Positions 14,364 through 20,684 of a stretch of DNA of 23,577 bases are shown piece by piece. Source of the stretch: Candidatus Woesearchaeota archaeon (GTDB lineage Archaea; Nanobdellota; Nanobdellia; Woesearchaeales; JAHWHD01). The notes beneath the pieces were generated by a model. That model was given only the letters and a program-made list of their open reading frames with translations. It was not told the DNA's origin and did no database searches. Position numbers and translations under genes: made by a program. The stretch is taken from the NCBI GenBank assembly GCA_019323525.1, contig JAHWHD010000045.1:1-23577 (forward strand). Reading direction: 5' to 3'. Numbering within the stretch: position 1 is the stretch's first letter; every line of letters begins with the position of its first letter.

Positions 14364-15782
14364 CTACTTCTCCTTTATCAGATCTTTTATCTTGTTTTTA
14401 TCTTTAAAACGTCCAATATTCTGGATTAAGGTCGTGATCTTGAACCTGCTCTTTAATAGACGCCAGACATGCTTTCGTACGAACTTTGGATTTTTGAGAA
14501 GTCTACTATATGCTTCTTCAACTTTGGCCTTTAGATATTCGTCAGGTAATGAATCCGGGTGCACGTTTCCAACATATGCGCCGAACTCCCAGTGTTTATC
14601 AGGGTCGATATAACCTTTTGCGACCATGTCATTCCATATCGCGGTTCCAGGATATGCGATAAGCCTAGAGACTTGGGCAAAGTCAATATCTAGCTGCGTA
14701 ATAAACCTGATTGTGTTCTCAACCTCTTTCCTTGTTTCAGTAGGGCACCCCAGAATAAATGATGCGACTACAAGGTCGAGTCCTGCTTTTCGAGCATTAT
14801 TTACTGCCTTTACTGTCTGTCCTGGCGAAATCCTTTTATCATACAAATCAAGAATTCTTTGATTGGCGCTTTCAGCTCCGAAGTAAGCGCCTTTTGCTCC
14901 AGCTTTTACAAACTCCCTAAGCATTTCTTTTCTCGCAGAGTCAACCCTGCCTTCAAAGAACCAGTTAAGATGGATTCTTCTTTTTCTTATGCCTTTAGCG
15001 ATCTCTATGGCTCTTTTTGTGTCTATGTTCAGGCCGTCGTCAAAGAAGACCAGATTCTTGTAGCCCTGGTTTTGAATAAACTCAAGCTCGTCAAGGACAT
15101 TGTTAACACTTCTTGGTCTCCAATGCCTGTTCACAAGAGCTGTGCAGCAGCAGTATTTGCATGTAAACGGGCATCCTCTTGATGATAGGAAACTCGTGAA
15201 TTTTTTTAACTTAAACCCTGAGATTGATCCGTATTCGATATTCTTGACAAGTCTCCTGTCAGGGAATGGTAGCTTATCGATATTCTCTATAAGCTTTCTT
15301 GGAAGGCTTTGTTTTATCTTGTTATTTATTCTGTAGGAAAGGCCGTGCACTGTATTGTACTTTTTTGTTTTAATTGCTTTCAATAGTTCTAGTATGGATT
15401 CCTCGCCTTCTCCTTTTAAACAAAAGTCTACGTCAGAATATTTATTGAAAATCCTTAAATCATTGAATGTCGGGTTGACCCCTCCCCAGACAATCTTTGA
15501 ATTTGGCAGAACTTGTTTAAGTTTCCTTGAAAGTCTTCCTGCGTTGATTGACTGGGCTGCAATCACTGCAAAACCTATCAAGTCAGGGTTGAAAGCAGAA
15601 GCGAACCTTACTATCTTTTCATCGCTTATTTTTGAACCTGCCTGGTCAATGAACCTTGTCTCATGACCTGCTTGGATTATGCTGCTTGCGACATATAAAA
15701 GTCCTAAAGGAGGCGCGGCCTCTCTTGCGTCAAGGTTTTCAATAAACGCCTTTCCTCCTGCATTGATTAATAATACTTTCAT
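14364..15782 (-). CDS. Radical SAM protein with N-terminal B12-binding-type domain
   Basis: A 472-residue enzyme of the cobalamin-dependent radical SAM class. Residues 1-130 form a Rossmann-like B12-binding domain (MKVLLINAGG, PPLGLLYVAS, DLIGFAVIAAQ, KIVWGGVNPT, CLKGEGEESI). The radical SAM core follows, with the 4Fe-4S motif CPFTCKYC (Cys204, Cys208, Cys211) and downstream family blocks (FFDDGLNID, GAYFGAESANQRIL, SFILGCPTET). Such enzymes methylate or rearrange unreactive carbons in lipid, cofactor or antibiotic pathways; the substrate here cannot be read from sequence. The Cys motif continues into CCC (211-213), which is unusual. A TATA box (15805-15814) 28 bases upstream and no ribosome site suggest a leaderless mRNA. 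No obvious pathway partner is next to it. Confidence 0.92.
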   Translation of the reverse strand: MKVLLINAGGKAFIENLDAREAAPPLGLLYVASSIIQAGHETRFIDQAGSKISDEKIVRFASAFNPDLIGFAVIAAQSINAGRLSRKLKQVLPNSKIVWGGVNPTFNDLRIFNKYSDVDFCLKGEGEESILELLKAIKTKKYNTVHGLSYRINNKIKQSLPRKLIENIDKLPFPDRRLVKNIEYGSISGFKLKKFTSFLSSRGCPFTCKYCCCTALVNRHWRPRSVNNVLDELEFIQNQGYKNLVFFDDGLNIDTKRAIEIAKGIRKRRIHLNWFFEGRVDSARKEMLREFVKAGAKGAYFGAESANQRILDLYDKRISPGQTVKAVNNARKAGLDLVVASFILGCPTETRKEVENTIRFITQLDIDFAQVSRLIAYPGTAIWNDMVAKGYIDPDKHWEFGAYVGNVHPDSLPDEYLKAKVEEAYSRLLKNPKFVRKHVWRLLKSRFKITTLIQNIGRFKDKNKIKDLIKEK

Positions 15783-15804
15783 AGTTTAATGGTGAAATCT
15801 CGTT

Positions 15805-15814
15805 CTATAATAAC
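15805..15814 (-). promoter_or_regulatory. TATA box of the radical SAM gene (leaderless)
   Basis: GTTATTATAG on the minus strand, centred about 28 bases before the ATG. Confidence 0.45.
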
Positions 15815-15896
15815 TTTTGTGTTCTCTAATTAAAGCAGTTTATTTCTTTTAAATATTGTCCTTCTAGCTTAAAAATAGTATATTTTCAATATTATC

Positions 15897-15911
15897 AATC
15901 TTTATATTCTC
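15897..15911 (+). promoter_or_regulatory. TATA box of the HAD hydrolase gene (leaderless)
   Basis: AATCTTTATATTCTC, centred about 27 bases before the ATG at 15931, in the divergent gap with the radical SAM gene. Confidence 0.45.
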
Positions 15912-15930
15912 TTACTGGTTTTACCATGTT

Positions 15931-16635
15931 ATGTTTGCTGTTAAGATTGACTGGGACGGTGTTGTTGCTAACTCTCAGCCGCACCTATACGAGTTTGTGA
16001 AAGATGTTGCCTGCAAAGGTTTCAATGTGGAATTTCCTTTCAAGGACTATCAAGAATTCAGAGAAGCCTGGAGAGAGCCTTATCCTGAGTTCTATGAAGA
16101 GCTTGGCTTTGACTGGGAAAAACAAAAAGGTGCTCTCTTTCGTATGTATAATGAGTTCATGGCAAGAGTCAAGCCTGGGGCTTTTCAGGGCATAGATGAG
16201 GTTTTTCATGGCTTAAGAAGAGAGGGGATAAAGGTTGCTGTTGTGTCATCGTCATCAATAGAGGTTATCGAGAGGGATTCAAGACGTTATGGGTTAAGAG
16301 ATCATATTGACCTGATAGTGGGCTGTGATTCTATACCTGATCAGAAAAAGACTAAACCGCATGCAGCTCCGCTGTTGATAGCGCAGCATCAGCTGCGGTG
16401 CTATGACGGTGTCTATGTAGGTGATATGCCTTCTGATTATGAAGCATGCCAAAACGTTGAAAGGTTCAGAGGAAAAGCTGTGCCTTGTATATTGGTCAGT
16501 TATGGTTACTCGACAATGGATAAGATACTTCCTATAAAGAAAAACCTGGTTGCAGTTGTTAAAACACCTAAACAACTCTTAGAACAAATTTTGAAGTTCA
16601 GCTCATCTAATTATCCTATTAACAATCAACTCTAG
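15931..16635 (+). CDS. HAD-superfamily hydrolase (phosphoglycolate phosphatase-like)
   Basis: A 234-residue phosphatase-type protein with all four HAD motifs. Motif I is DWDGVV (Asp7 nucleophile, Asp9 acid/base), motif II VVSSSS (104-109), motif III a lysine in KKTKPHAAP (about 142), and motif IV VGDMPSD (163-169, Mg-binding acids). A helical cap domain lies between motifs I and II (about 20-85), as in subfamily I enzymes such as phosphoglycolate phosphatase or beta-phosphoglucomutase. The substrate is unknown. The last 33 bases overlap the end of the convergent OB-fold gene. The leaderless promoter fits the ATG at 15931. Confidence 0.88.
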   Translation: MFAVKIDWDGVVANSQPHLYEFVKDVACKGFNVEFPFKDYQEFREAWREPYPEFYEELGFDWEKQKGALFRMYNEFMARVKPGAFQGIDEVFHGLRREGIKVAVVSSSSIEVIERDSRRYGLRDHIDLIVGCDSIPDQKKTKPHAAPLLIAQHQLRCYDGVYVGDMPSDYEACQNVERFRGKAVPCILVSYGYSTMDKILPIKKNLVAVVKTPKQLLEQILKFSSSNYPINNQL

Positions 16636-16941
16636 CTTGCCCTCGTACTCTTCGATCTCGCCTTCAACAGTTATAATGTCGCTTTCGTTGATGTTTATGC
16701 TCTGGAACCTGTTTTTGAATATGCATGCTGTTATCTTTTCAGGTTTGGATATCTCTAAGAACATTACATTATCTGTATCGCTGATTCTTGTGACGAGCCC
16801 GGTTACTTTAACATCTTTACCTATATTATCTATAGAAATAATATTTTCATTTATCTCTAGCTTCTCAGAGATCAGGAACAAAGAAGCAATGCCTATCACT
16901 GTTATGACAAGCGCTATTTTCAGCAATGTTTTCTCTAGCAT
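16603..16941 (-). CDS. Membrane-tethered OB-fold protein
   Basis: A 112-residue protein with one N-terminal membrane helix (about 5-22; TLLKIALVITVIGIASLFLI), followed by a single OB-fold-like domain. Its strand pattern is IGKDVKVTGLVTRI, NVMFLEIS, ITACIFKN, DIITVEGEIEEYEGKLELIV. The V-x-G-x-V and E-G-x-I-E-E-Y-x-G-K-L-E features resemble the nucleic-acid-binding tRNA_anti/OB group, yet the anchor puts the domain at the membrane, probably outside. The ATG at 16941 overlaps the end of the upstream gene by seven bases, suggesting coupled translation. An in-frame GTG at 16950 would add three residues. Ligand unknown. Confidence 0.8.
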   Translation of the reverse strand: MLEKTLLKIALVITVIGIASLFLISEKLEINENIISIDNIGKDVKVTGLVTRISDTDNVMFLEISKPEKITACIFKNRFQSININESDIITVEGEIEEYEGKLELIVNRIIR

Positions 16942-17159
16942 TTCCACCACTTGATAAATCCTGCTGTCATCAATCCGAAAGCGAAAAAGATTGCAGCAAT
17001 AGATACGTAGTCTGACACTGAAAAAACTGAGTTTTTTACTTTGATAGTCTTTGCATACATGGGCTCATCATTTGATTCTTTTTCAACAGCTATAGCTGAG
17101 AGCATTATCATGATGACTACGAGAAAAACAACAACTCCGAGTGTCTGGAAACAGTTCAT
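16935..17159 (-). CDS. Small membrane protein, two helices, partner of the OB-fold gene
   Basis: A 74-residue protein with two hydrophobic helices (about residues 6-26, LGVVVFLVVIMIMLSAIAV, and 50-69, VSIAAIFFAFGLMTAGFI). A polar loop of about 25 residues joins them, and the end is KWWKC. There is no recognised family. Its stop overlaps the start of the membrane-tethered OB-fold gene, so the two form a two-gene operon and may act together at the membrane. A TATA-like AATTAAATATTAA at 17178-17190 lies 25 bases before the ATG. Confidence 0.7.
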   Translation of the reverse strand: MNCFQTLGVVVFLVVIMIMLSAIAVEKESNDEPMYAKTIKVKNSVFSVSDYVSIAAIFFAFGLMTAGFIKWWKC

Positions 17160-17177
17160 ATTAGTACCTAAATGTTA

Positions 17178-17190
17178 TTAATATTTAATT
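17178..17190 (-). promoter_or_regulatory. TATA-like box of the small membrane/OB-fold operon
   Basis: AATTAAATATTAA on the minus strand, centred about 25 bases before the ATG at 17159. Confidence 0.4.
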
Positions 17191-17214
17191 ATTTGTAGAA
17201 TCCTGAATATATTT

Positions 17215-18015
17215 TTATTTTTTAATCTTGTAAGTCTTGAAATAGAATGTTATAAGCCAGAAGAATCCAAACGCTGCGATTATCGATGCAGGAAGCGCTA
17301 TAAGCACGTAAAGTGTTGGGTTGTCTACTATCAAGAACTGGAGTTCTGCAGCAGGATAGAAGAGATACATTATGAGCTGGCCTATCACGCTGATTACAGA
17401 GCTAACGACTCCGAATAGCAAGAGCATAATCACGCAATGTCCTTTGTTCTTTTTGGTGAAATTATATGTCTTCTTAAGAGCTTCTACAACTGTCTTTTCT
17501 TCAGTTACAAGAATGATTGGCGCGTACATTACTCCGGATGCAAATACAACCACGACTACTGCAGCTGCTATACCGAATATGATTCCTAATATTATAGCAG
17601 CAGCAAGGCTTGCCTGCGATATGACAAATGCGAGTCCAAATAGCAGAACAAATATCAATACTATACCTACGGTTAGCAAGAACAGTACAATGTAAAGACC
17701 TATCAATCTCCATATCAGATGGAAGCTATCTTCAAATGTCTTGAAAAGTTTTACTTTTTTACCATATACAACATTCTTTATCTCAAGATACCACCAAGCA
17801 TAAAATATTACTGAAACAATGAATATGATTGGAACGTATATCAAGAATCTTAAATCGAACACTCCCTGGAACACTGACGATAGTGAAGGGATGTAGAACA
17901 GGTTCATTACAAAGCCAGCTGCAACAAACAACAGTATAGGTATAAGAAGTTCTGTGTGCTTGAATATTTTTAAAGAATCTCCCAGCAGCTCGAAATAGTC
18001 TAGTTTCTTTGCCAT
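17215..18015 (-). CDS. Polytopic membrane protein, about six helices (unknown function)
   Basis: A 266-residue integral membrane protein. A cytoplasm-like N-terminus (MAKKLDYFELLGDSLKIFKH) is followed by hydrophobic helices at roughly 23-42, 56-75, 103-128, 131-165, 194-220 and 232-258, with a basic end (KTYKIKK). The loop EKTVVEALKKTYNFTKKNKG before the fifth helix recalls a motif seen in prokaryotic membrane proteins of the glycerophosphodiesterase-membrane-domain/DUF type. That resemblance is from memory and weak. No catalytic or transport signature is visible. A TATA box at 18038-18052 lies about 29 bases before the ATG and no ribosome site is seen, suggesting a leaderless mRNA. Confidence 0.82.
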   Translation of the reverse strand: MAKKLDYFELLGDSLKIFKHTELLIPILLFVAAGFVMNLFYIPSLSSVFQGVFDLRFLIYVPIIFIVSVIFYAWWYLEIKNVVYGKKVKLFKTFEDSFHLIWRLIGLYIVLFLLTVGIVLIFVLLFGLAFVISQASLAAAIILGIIFGIAAAVVVVVFASGVMYAPIILVTEEKTVVEALKKTYNFTKKNKGHCVIMLLLFGVVSSVISVIGQLIMYLFYPAAELQFLIVDNPTLYVLIALPASIIAAFGFFWLITFYFKTYKIKK

Positions 18016-18037
18016 TGTCTTTTTTTAAATGGTCTTT

Positions 18038-18052
18038 GGTATTTAAATGTTT
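18038..18052 (-). promoter_or_regulatory. TATA box of the polytopic membrane protein gene (leaderless)
   Basis: AAACATTTAAATACC on the minus strand, centred about 29 bases before the ATG. Confidence 0.5.
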
Positions 18053-18064
18053 TTAAACTTTGTT

Positions 18065-18088
18065 ATGAAACTCGGGCGAGGGTTTCAT
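18065..18088. other. Inverted repeat across the stop codon of the Lrp-like gene
   Basis: ATGAAAC (18065-18071) and GTTTCAT (18082-18088) are perfect complementary seven-base arms. The ten-base centre is GC-rich and itself contains a CTCG-GG-CGAG palindrome with one arm base. The stop codon lies in one arm. It could be a 3'-end hairpin or a protein-binding site; no T-tract follows on the minus strand. Confidence 0.4.
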
Positions 18089-19062
18089 TTAATAAGTCCT
18101 TTGGGAAATAAGTTGAACATCACTTGTTCTTTTATCAGGAGGTATTGCTGAGAATCTATTATATCTGAGAACTCTTTCCTAAGGTGTCTTGATAAATGGT
18201 CAATTCCATCTGGTGATCTGTAAGACGCCTCGAACACTATGCTTGGTGTATTGATGTCATGGAATGCGTATGTTATGTTGTTATTTGTCCTTAACCTTTT
18301 CTTAAGGTTGCTGTATTTTTCTTCTGTTAGGTTCTTCAGACTGAGTATGCAGAGGTACTCTGTGTAACCTAGCTTATTAAGGCTTATCTCAGGAAAGAAC
18401 TTTACGATTATGCCTTTATCTATCATGTTCTTTATCCTATACCTCACCATATCGATCTTTAGGTTCAGCTTTTGTGCAATCGCAAGGTAGGGGAGTTCAG
18501 AGTTCAGGCTTAGTACTCCTAGGATTCTCCTGTCAATCTCGTCAATCTCCTGAACTGACTCTTCTCTTTTTTTTACTGGAATCTCTTCCAGCTTTAGGTC
18601 TGCGTAAACATCTTTTATCAGGTGTTCAACCCTGATTGGCATTGAATAGAATATTTGGTATGTGTTAAGGATATTGCTGAACTTTGACACCATATCATCG
18701 ACTATCTTTATCAGGCGGCCGAAGTGTTCAATAACAATCTCTGCGAATATGTCCCATTCTCCAGAGAGGGTGATCACCCAGTTAGCGTATTCATGGTTCT
18801 TGAAGTAATCTAGGATCTCTGGTTTTTCGTATATGTCTTCGTTGAACTTCAGAAGTACTGCTACAGTGCCAACTCTGATTGCGCCGAGATTTATTGTGGT
18901 CACGAAGTGCTTTATAATCCCTTCCTGCTTCAGCCTATTAATCCGATATGCTACTGAGTTCTTGCTTAGTTTCACTAATTTGGCAAGCTTTGTGTTGGAG
19001 ATTCGGGCGTCTTTTGATAAGTGGTATAGTAGTTTCCTATCTTTGACATCTAATTTGCTCAT
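18085..19062 (-). CDS. Double Lrp/AsnC-family transcriptional regulator
   Basis: A 325-residue protein made of two Lrp-like halves. The first half has a winged-helix DNA-binding domain (LDVKDRKLLYHLSKDARISN, TKLAKLVKLSKNSVAYRINR) and an AsnC/RAM-like sensor domain (about 65-140, with VITLSGEWDIFAEIV). After a charged linker comes a second helix-turn-helix (about 173-222; IDEIDRRILGVLSLNSELPY, MVRYRIKNMIDKGII) and a second, more divergent sensor domain. Most Lrp proteins are 150-170 residues with one unit, so this is a fused duplicate type. The promoter (19085-19099) suggests a leaderless mRNA. It is divergent from a three-gene operon, with a palindrome between the two starts, so autoregulation and control of that operon are plausible. 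Confidence 0.9.
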   Translation of the reverse strand: MSKLDVKDRKLLYHLSKDARISNTKLAKLVKLSKNSVAYRINRLKQEGIIKHFVTTINLGAIRVGTVAVLLKFNEDIYEKPEILDYFKNHEYANWVITLSGEWDIFAEIVIEHFGRLIKIVDDMVSKFSNILNTYQIFYSMPIRVEHLIKDVYADLKLEEIPVKKREESVQEIDEIDRRILGVLSLNSELPYLAIAQKLNLKIDMVRYRIKNMIDKGIIVKFFPEISLNKLGYTEYLCILSLKNLTEEKYSNLKKRLRTNNNITYAFHDINTPSIVFEASYRSPDGIDHLSRHLRKEFSDIIDSQQYLLIKEQVMFNLFPKGLIK

Positions 19063-19084
19063 CTATGTCATTTTAGGGGTTTCA

Positions 19085-19099
19085 CTTTATAAATATTTC
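19085..19099 (-). promoter_or_regulatory. TATA box of the double Lrp gene (leaderless)
   Basis: GAAATATTTATAAAG on the minus strand, centred about 30 bases before the ATG at 19062. Confidence 0.5.
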
Positions 19100-19106
19100 C
19101 TTTAAT

Positions 19107-19123
19107 TTGTCATTTTTCGACAA
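19107..19123. promoter_or_regulatory. Palindrome between the Lrp gene and its divergent operon (candidate operator)
   Basis: TTGTC (19107-19111) and GACAA (19119-19123) are perfect complementary arms around seven mostly T bases. It lies between the two TATA boxes, where a Lrp-type dimer could act on both promoters. Assignment to this regulator is inference. Confidence 0.45.
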
Positions 19124-19136
19124 GAAGTTTGATATG

Positions 19137-19147
19137 TCTTTAAAATA
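19137..19147 (+). promoter_or_regulatory. TATA box of the three-gene operon
   Basis: TCTTTAAAATA. A transcript starting about 26 bases downstream would begin right at the GGGGTGG ribosome site (19169-19175) of the microprotein gene. Confidence 0.45.
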
Positions 19148-19180
19148 ACTACTATAGCATAACAAACTGGGGTGGTAATA

Positions 19181-19282
19181 ATGTATGCAAACATTTCGAG
19201 TGAAATCACAACAATTCCAATCGAGACAAAGGTGCGTCTAATCAAGAGGTACCTTAACAAGATCCCGTCAGGGAATTATTGA
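19181..19282 (+). CDS. 33-residue microprotein, first gene of the operon divergent from the Lrp gene
   Basis: The product starts MYANISSEITTIPIETK and ends VRLIKRYLNKIPSGNY. It is polar, with a basic helical second half and no membrane segment. A strong GGGGTGG ribosome site lies five bases before the ATG, and a TATA box is at the right distance. Those signals are the main reason to call it a gene; no family is recognised. It is followed after 48 bases by the membrane protein gene. It could also be a short upstream reading frame that controls the next gene. Confidence 0.5.
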   Translation: MYANISSEITTIPIETKVRLIKRYLNKIPSGNY

Positions 19283-19315
19283 GAAGTATCATGCTAAATT
19301 AGTCTAAAAAAAAAT

Positions 19316-19322
19316 GAGGTGA
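19316..19322 (+). promoter_or_regulatory. Shine-Dalgarno that fixes the start of the 244-residue membrane protein
   Basis: GAGGTGA lies eight bases before the ATG at 19331. The in-frame GTG at 19319 lies inside this site and is rejected as a start. Confidence 0.6.
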
Positions 19323-19330
19323 AAAAAAAT

Positions 19331-20065
19331 ATGTCAGATCTTTGGAACAATATCATCCTGTGGAAGCCATTGAAGTGGGTGAGCGGTGCAATCTATGCAA
19401 TAGTTGTGCTGCTAGCTCCTCTTAGTAGCTTCTGGTCTGTAATATTCTTGTTCGGACTGATAAGTCTCTGGAGCAGGGTGCCTTGTCTAGTATCTAAGTT
19501 TACTAAAGATCTGGATGTTATAGACTTTTTTGTGGTCATGCTAGGTATACATGTAGGAGGTACATTTGGTGGAATATTCGGGGCAACCACTATGATGTTC
19601 TCGAGGATATTCGGGCCTAGAGAATGGTTCCTTTACACTGTAAAGGATTCAATAAGCATAATGATATGCGGATTTATGACGCCTGTGTTTTATGCAATAT
19701 TCGGAAACGCCTTACATTGCTTGTACGCATTTACAATACTAAGATGGGCATTGTACTTGTTATTGACAGCTTTTATAGAGCCGCATTACATGGGTCTTGA
19801 GATAGGTCTATGCACAATAGGTTCAGTTAAGTCTTACATTTACAACACATTTGTAATGAAGACCTTTGAACCACATCTGCTTAAGGTGTTTGAAGGAGGG
19901 CTGCATTTTAGCTGGACACTATTCCTGTTTGCGACAGCAGTAGTGGGCGGATTTTACTTTATAAGTAGAGCGGGTAAGCTGTTTGAGGTGTGGTTAGCTA
20001 CACGTAAGGATTCAAAAGATGAGGATGATCTGCCAAAATGGTGCCAAAGGCCAGCTCCTTGGTAG
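19331..20065 (+). CDS. Polytopic membrane protein, 244 residues (unknown function)
   Basis: About five to six hydrophobic helices (roughly 15-30, 33-50, 64-85, 100-120, 123-145, 193-213), with a soluble charged end (ATRKDSKDEDDLPKWCQRPAPW). A Gly-rich stretch, GIHVGGTFGGIFGATTMMF, is the most distinctive feature. It recalls the Gly-rich helices of vitamin-uptake S components, but I cannot support that assignment. Neither an enzyme motif nor a signal peptide is visible. It is the second gene of a putative operon, 48 bases after a microprotein gene and 19 bases before a soluble-protein gene, opposite a double Lrp regulator. Confidence 0.78.
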   Translation: MSDLWNNIILWKPLKWVSGAIYAIVVLLAPLSSFWSVIFLFGLISLWSRVPCLVSKFTKDLDVIDFFVVMLGIHVGGTFGGIFGATTMMFSRIFGPREWFLYTVKDSISIMICGFMTPVFYAIFGNALHCLYAFTILRWALYLLLTAFIEPHYMGLEIGLCTIGSVKSYIYNTFVMKTFEPHLLKVFEGGLHFSWTLFLFATAVVGGFYFISRAGKLFEVWLATRKDSKDEDDLPKWCQRPAPW

Positions 20066-20072
20066 ATGTGAT

Positions 20073-20077
20073 GGAGG
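20073..20077 (+). promoter_or_regulatory. Shine-Dalgarno that fixes the start of the 175-residue gene
   Basis: GGAGG lies seven bases before the ATG at 20085. The frame is open upstream to an ATG at 20019, which would overlap the preceding gene and lacks a comparable site. Confidence 0.6.
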
Positions 20078-20084
20078 AATCAAG

Positions 20085-20612
20085 ATGGATGAGCTTAGAA
20101 CAGTAGCAAGAGTTTGGTATAGTATTAATGATGTGCTTGCGGAGTCAGGTCCTTTAATGTCTTTAGAGGATGCTGCCTTAGACGGCCCCGAGAAGTTGAG
20201 AGACTTTCTCAGGGAATGCGCACATGGCAGCAATTTAGAATTATTTGAGAAAATCAAGAAAAAGGTTGACTCAGCAGTTATGGAAGTGCCAATAGGTTAT
20301 TTGTTGGAGGCTTTGATACAATACACTCCAAGGAATCTGCCGGAACCGAAGAACCTAGCAGAAGCTGCTTTAGCAAATTGTGCTTTAAATGTGGCAGAGC
20401 AACTAACGAGTCTTAACCTGTTTTCAGACACAGCAGCTTATATCGCGAGCGCAGTTGTGAAAAGACTTGCTACCAGGGGACATTTACAAAATTTGCGTCT
20501 TATGAGGCGCAATTATGGATTAGACATGTTACATTTTCGTGATATTCATGGAGATCACTATCTTTCAGAGACCCTGGACATGCTTTTAGGTAACCCAAAT
20601 AATCGTGATTAG
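20085..20612 (+). CDS. Soluble helical protein, 175 residues (unknown function)
   Basis: An almost all-helical cytosolic protein without recognised motifs. Examples are RTVARVWYSINDVLAESG, KLRDFLRECAHGSNLELF, LAEAALANCALNVAEQLTSL and TAAYIASAVVKRLATRGHLQ. A His-containing segment near the end (MLHFRDIHGDHYLSETLDML) could bind metal, but no family pattern is evident. It is the last gene of the putative operon divergent from the Lrp gene. lonB follows after 72 bases with its own TATA box. Confidence 0.75.
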   Translation: MDELRTVARVWYSINDVLAESGPLMSLEDAALDGPEKLRDFLRECAHGSNLELFEKIKKKVDSAVMEVPIGYLLEALIQYTPRNLPEPKNLAEAALANCALNVAEQLTSLNLFSDTAAYIASAVVKRLATRGHLQNLRLMRRNYGLDMLHFRDIHGDHYLSETLDMLLGNPNNRD

Positions 20613-20651
20613 ACTTTATCAATTATTTCCCTTTTTAAACCTCATACATAA

Positions 20652-20664
20652 ACTATTTAAATAT
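20652..20664 (+). promoter_or_regulatory. TATA box of lonB (leaderless)
   Basis: ACTATTTAAATAT, centred about 27 bases before the ATG at 20685; no ribosome site. Confidence 0.5.
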
Positions 20665-20684
20665 GAAACCAATAACGGCGACCA

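Noticed and set aside
20019..20084. Upstream ATG extending the 175-residue protein into the preceding membrane gene
   Set aside because: GGAGG at 20073-20077 fits the ATG at 20085, and the extension has no supporting signal.
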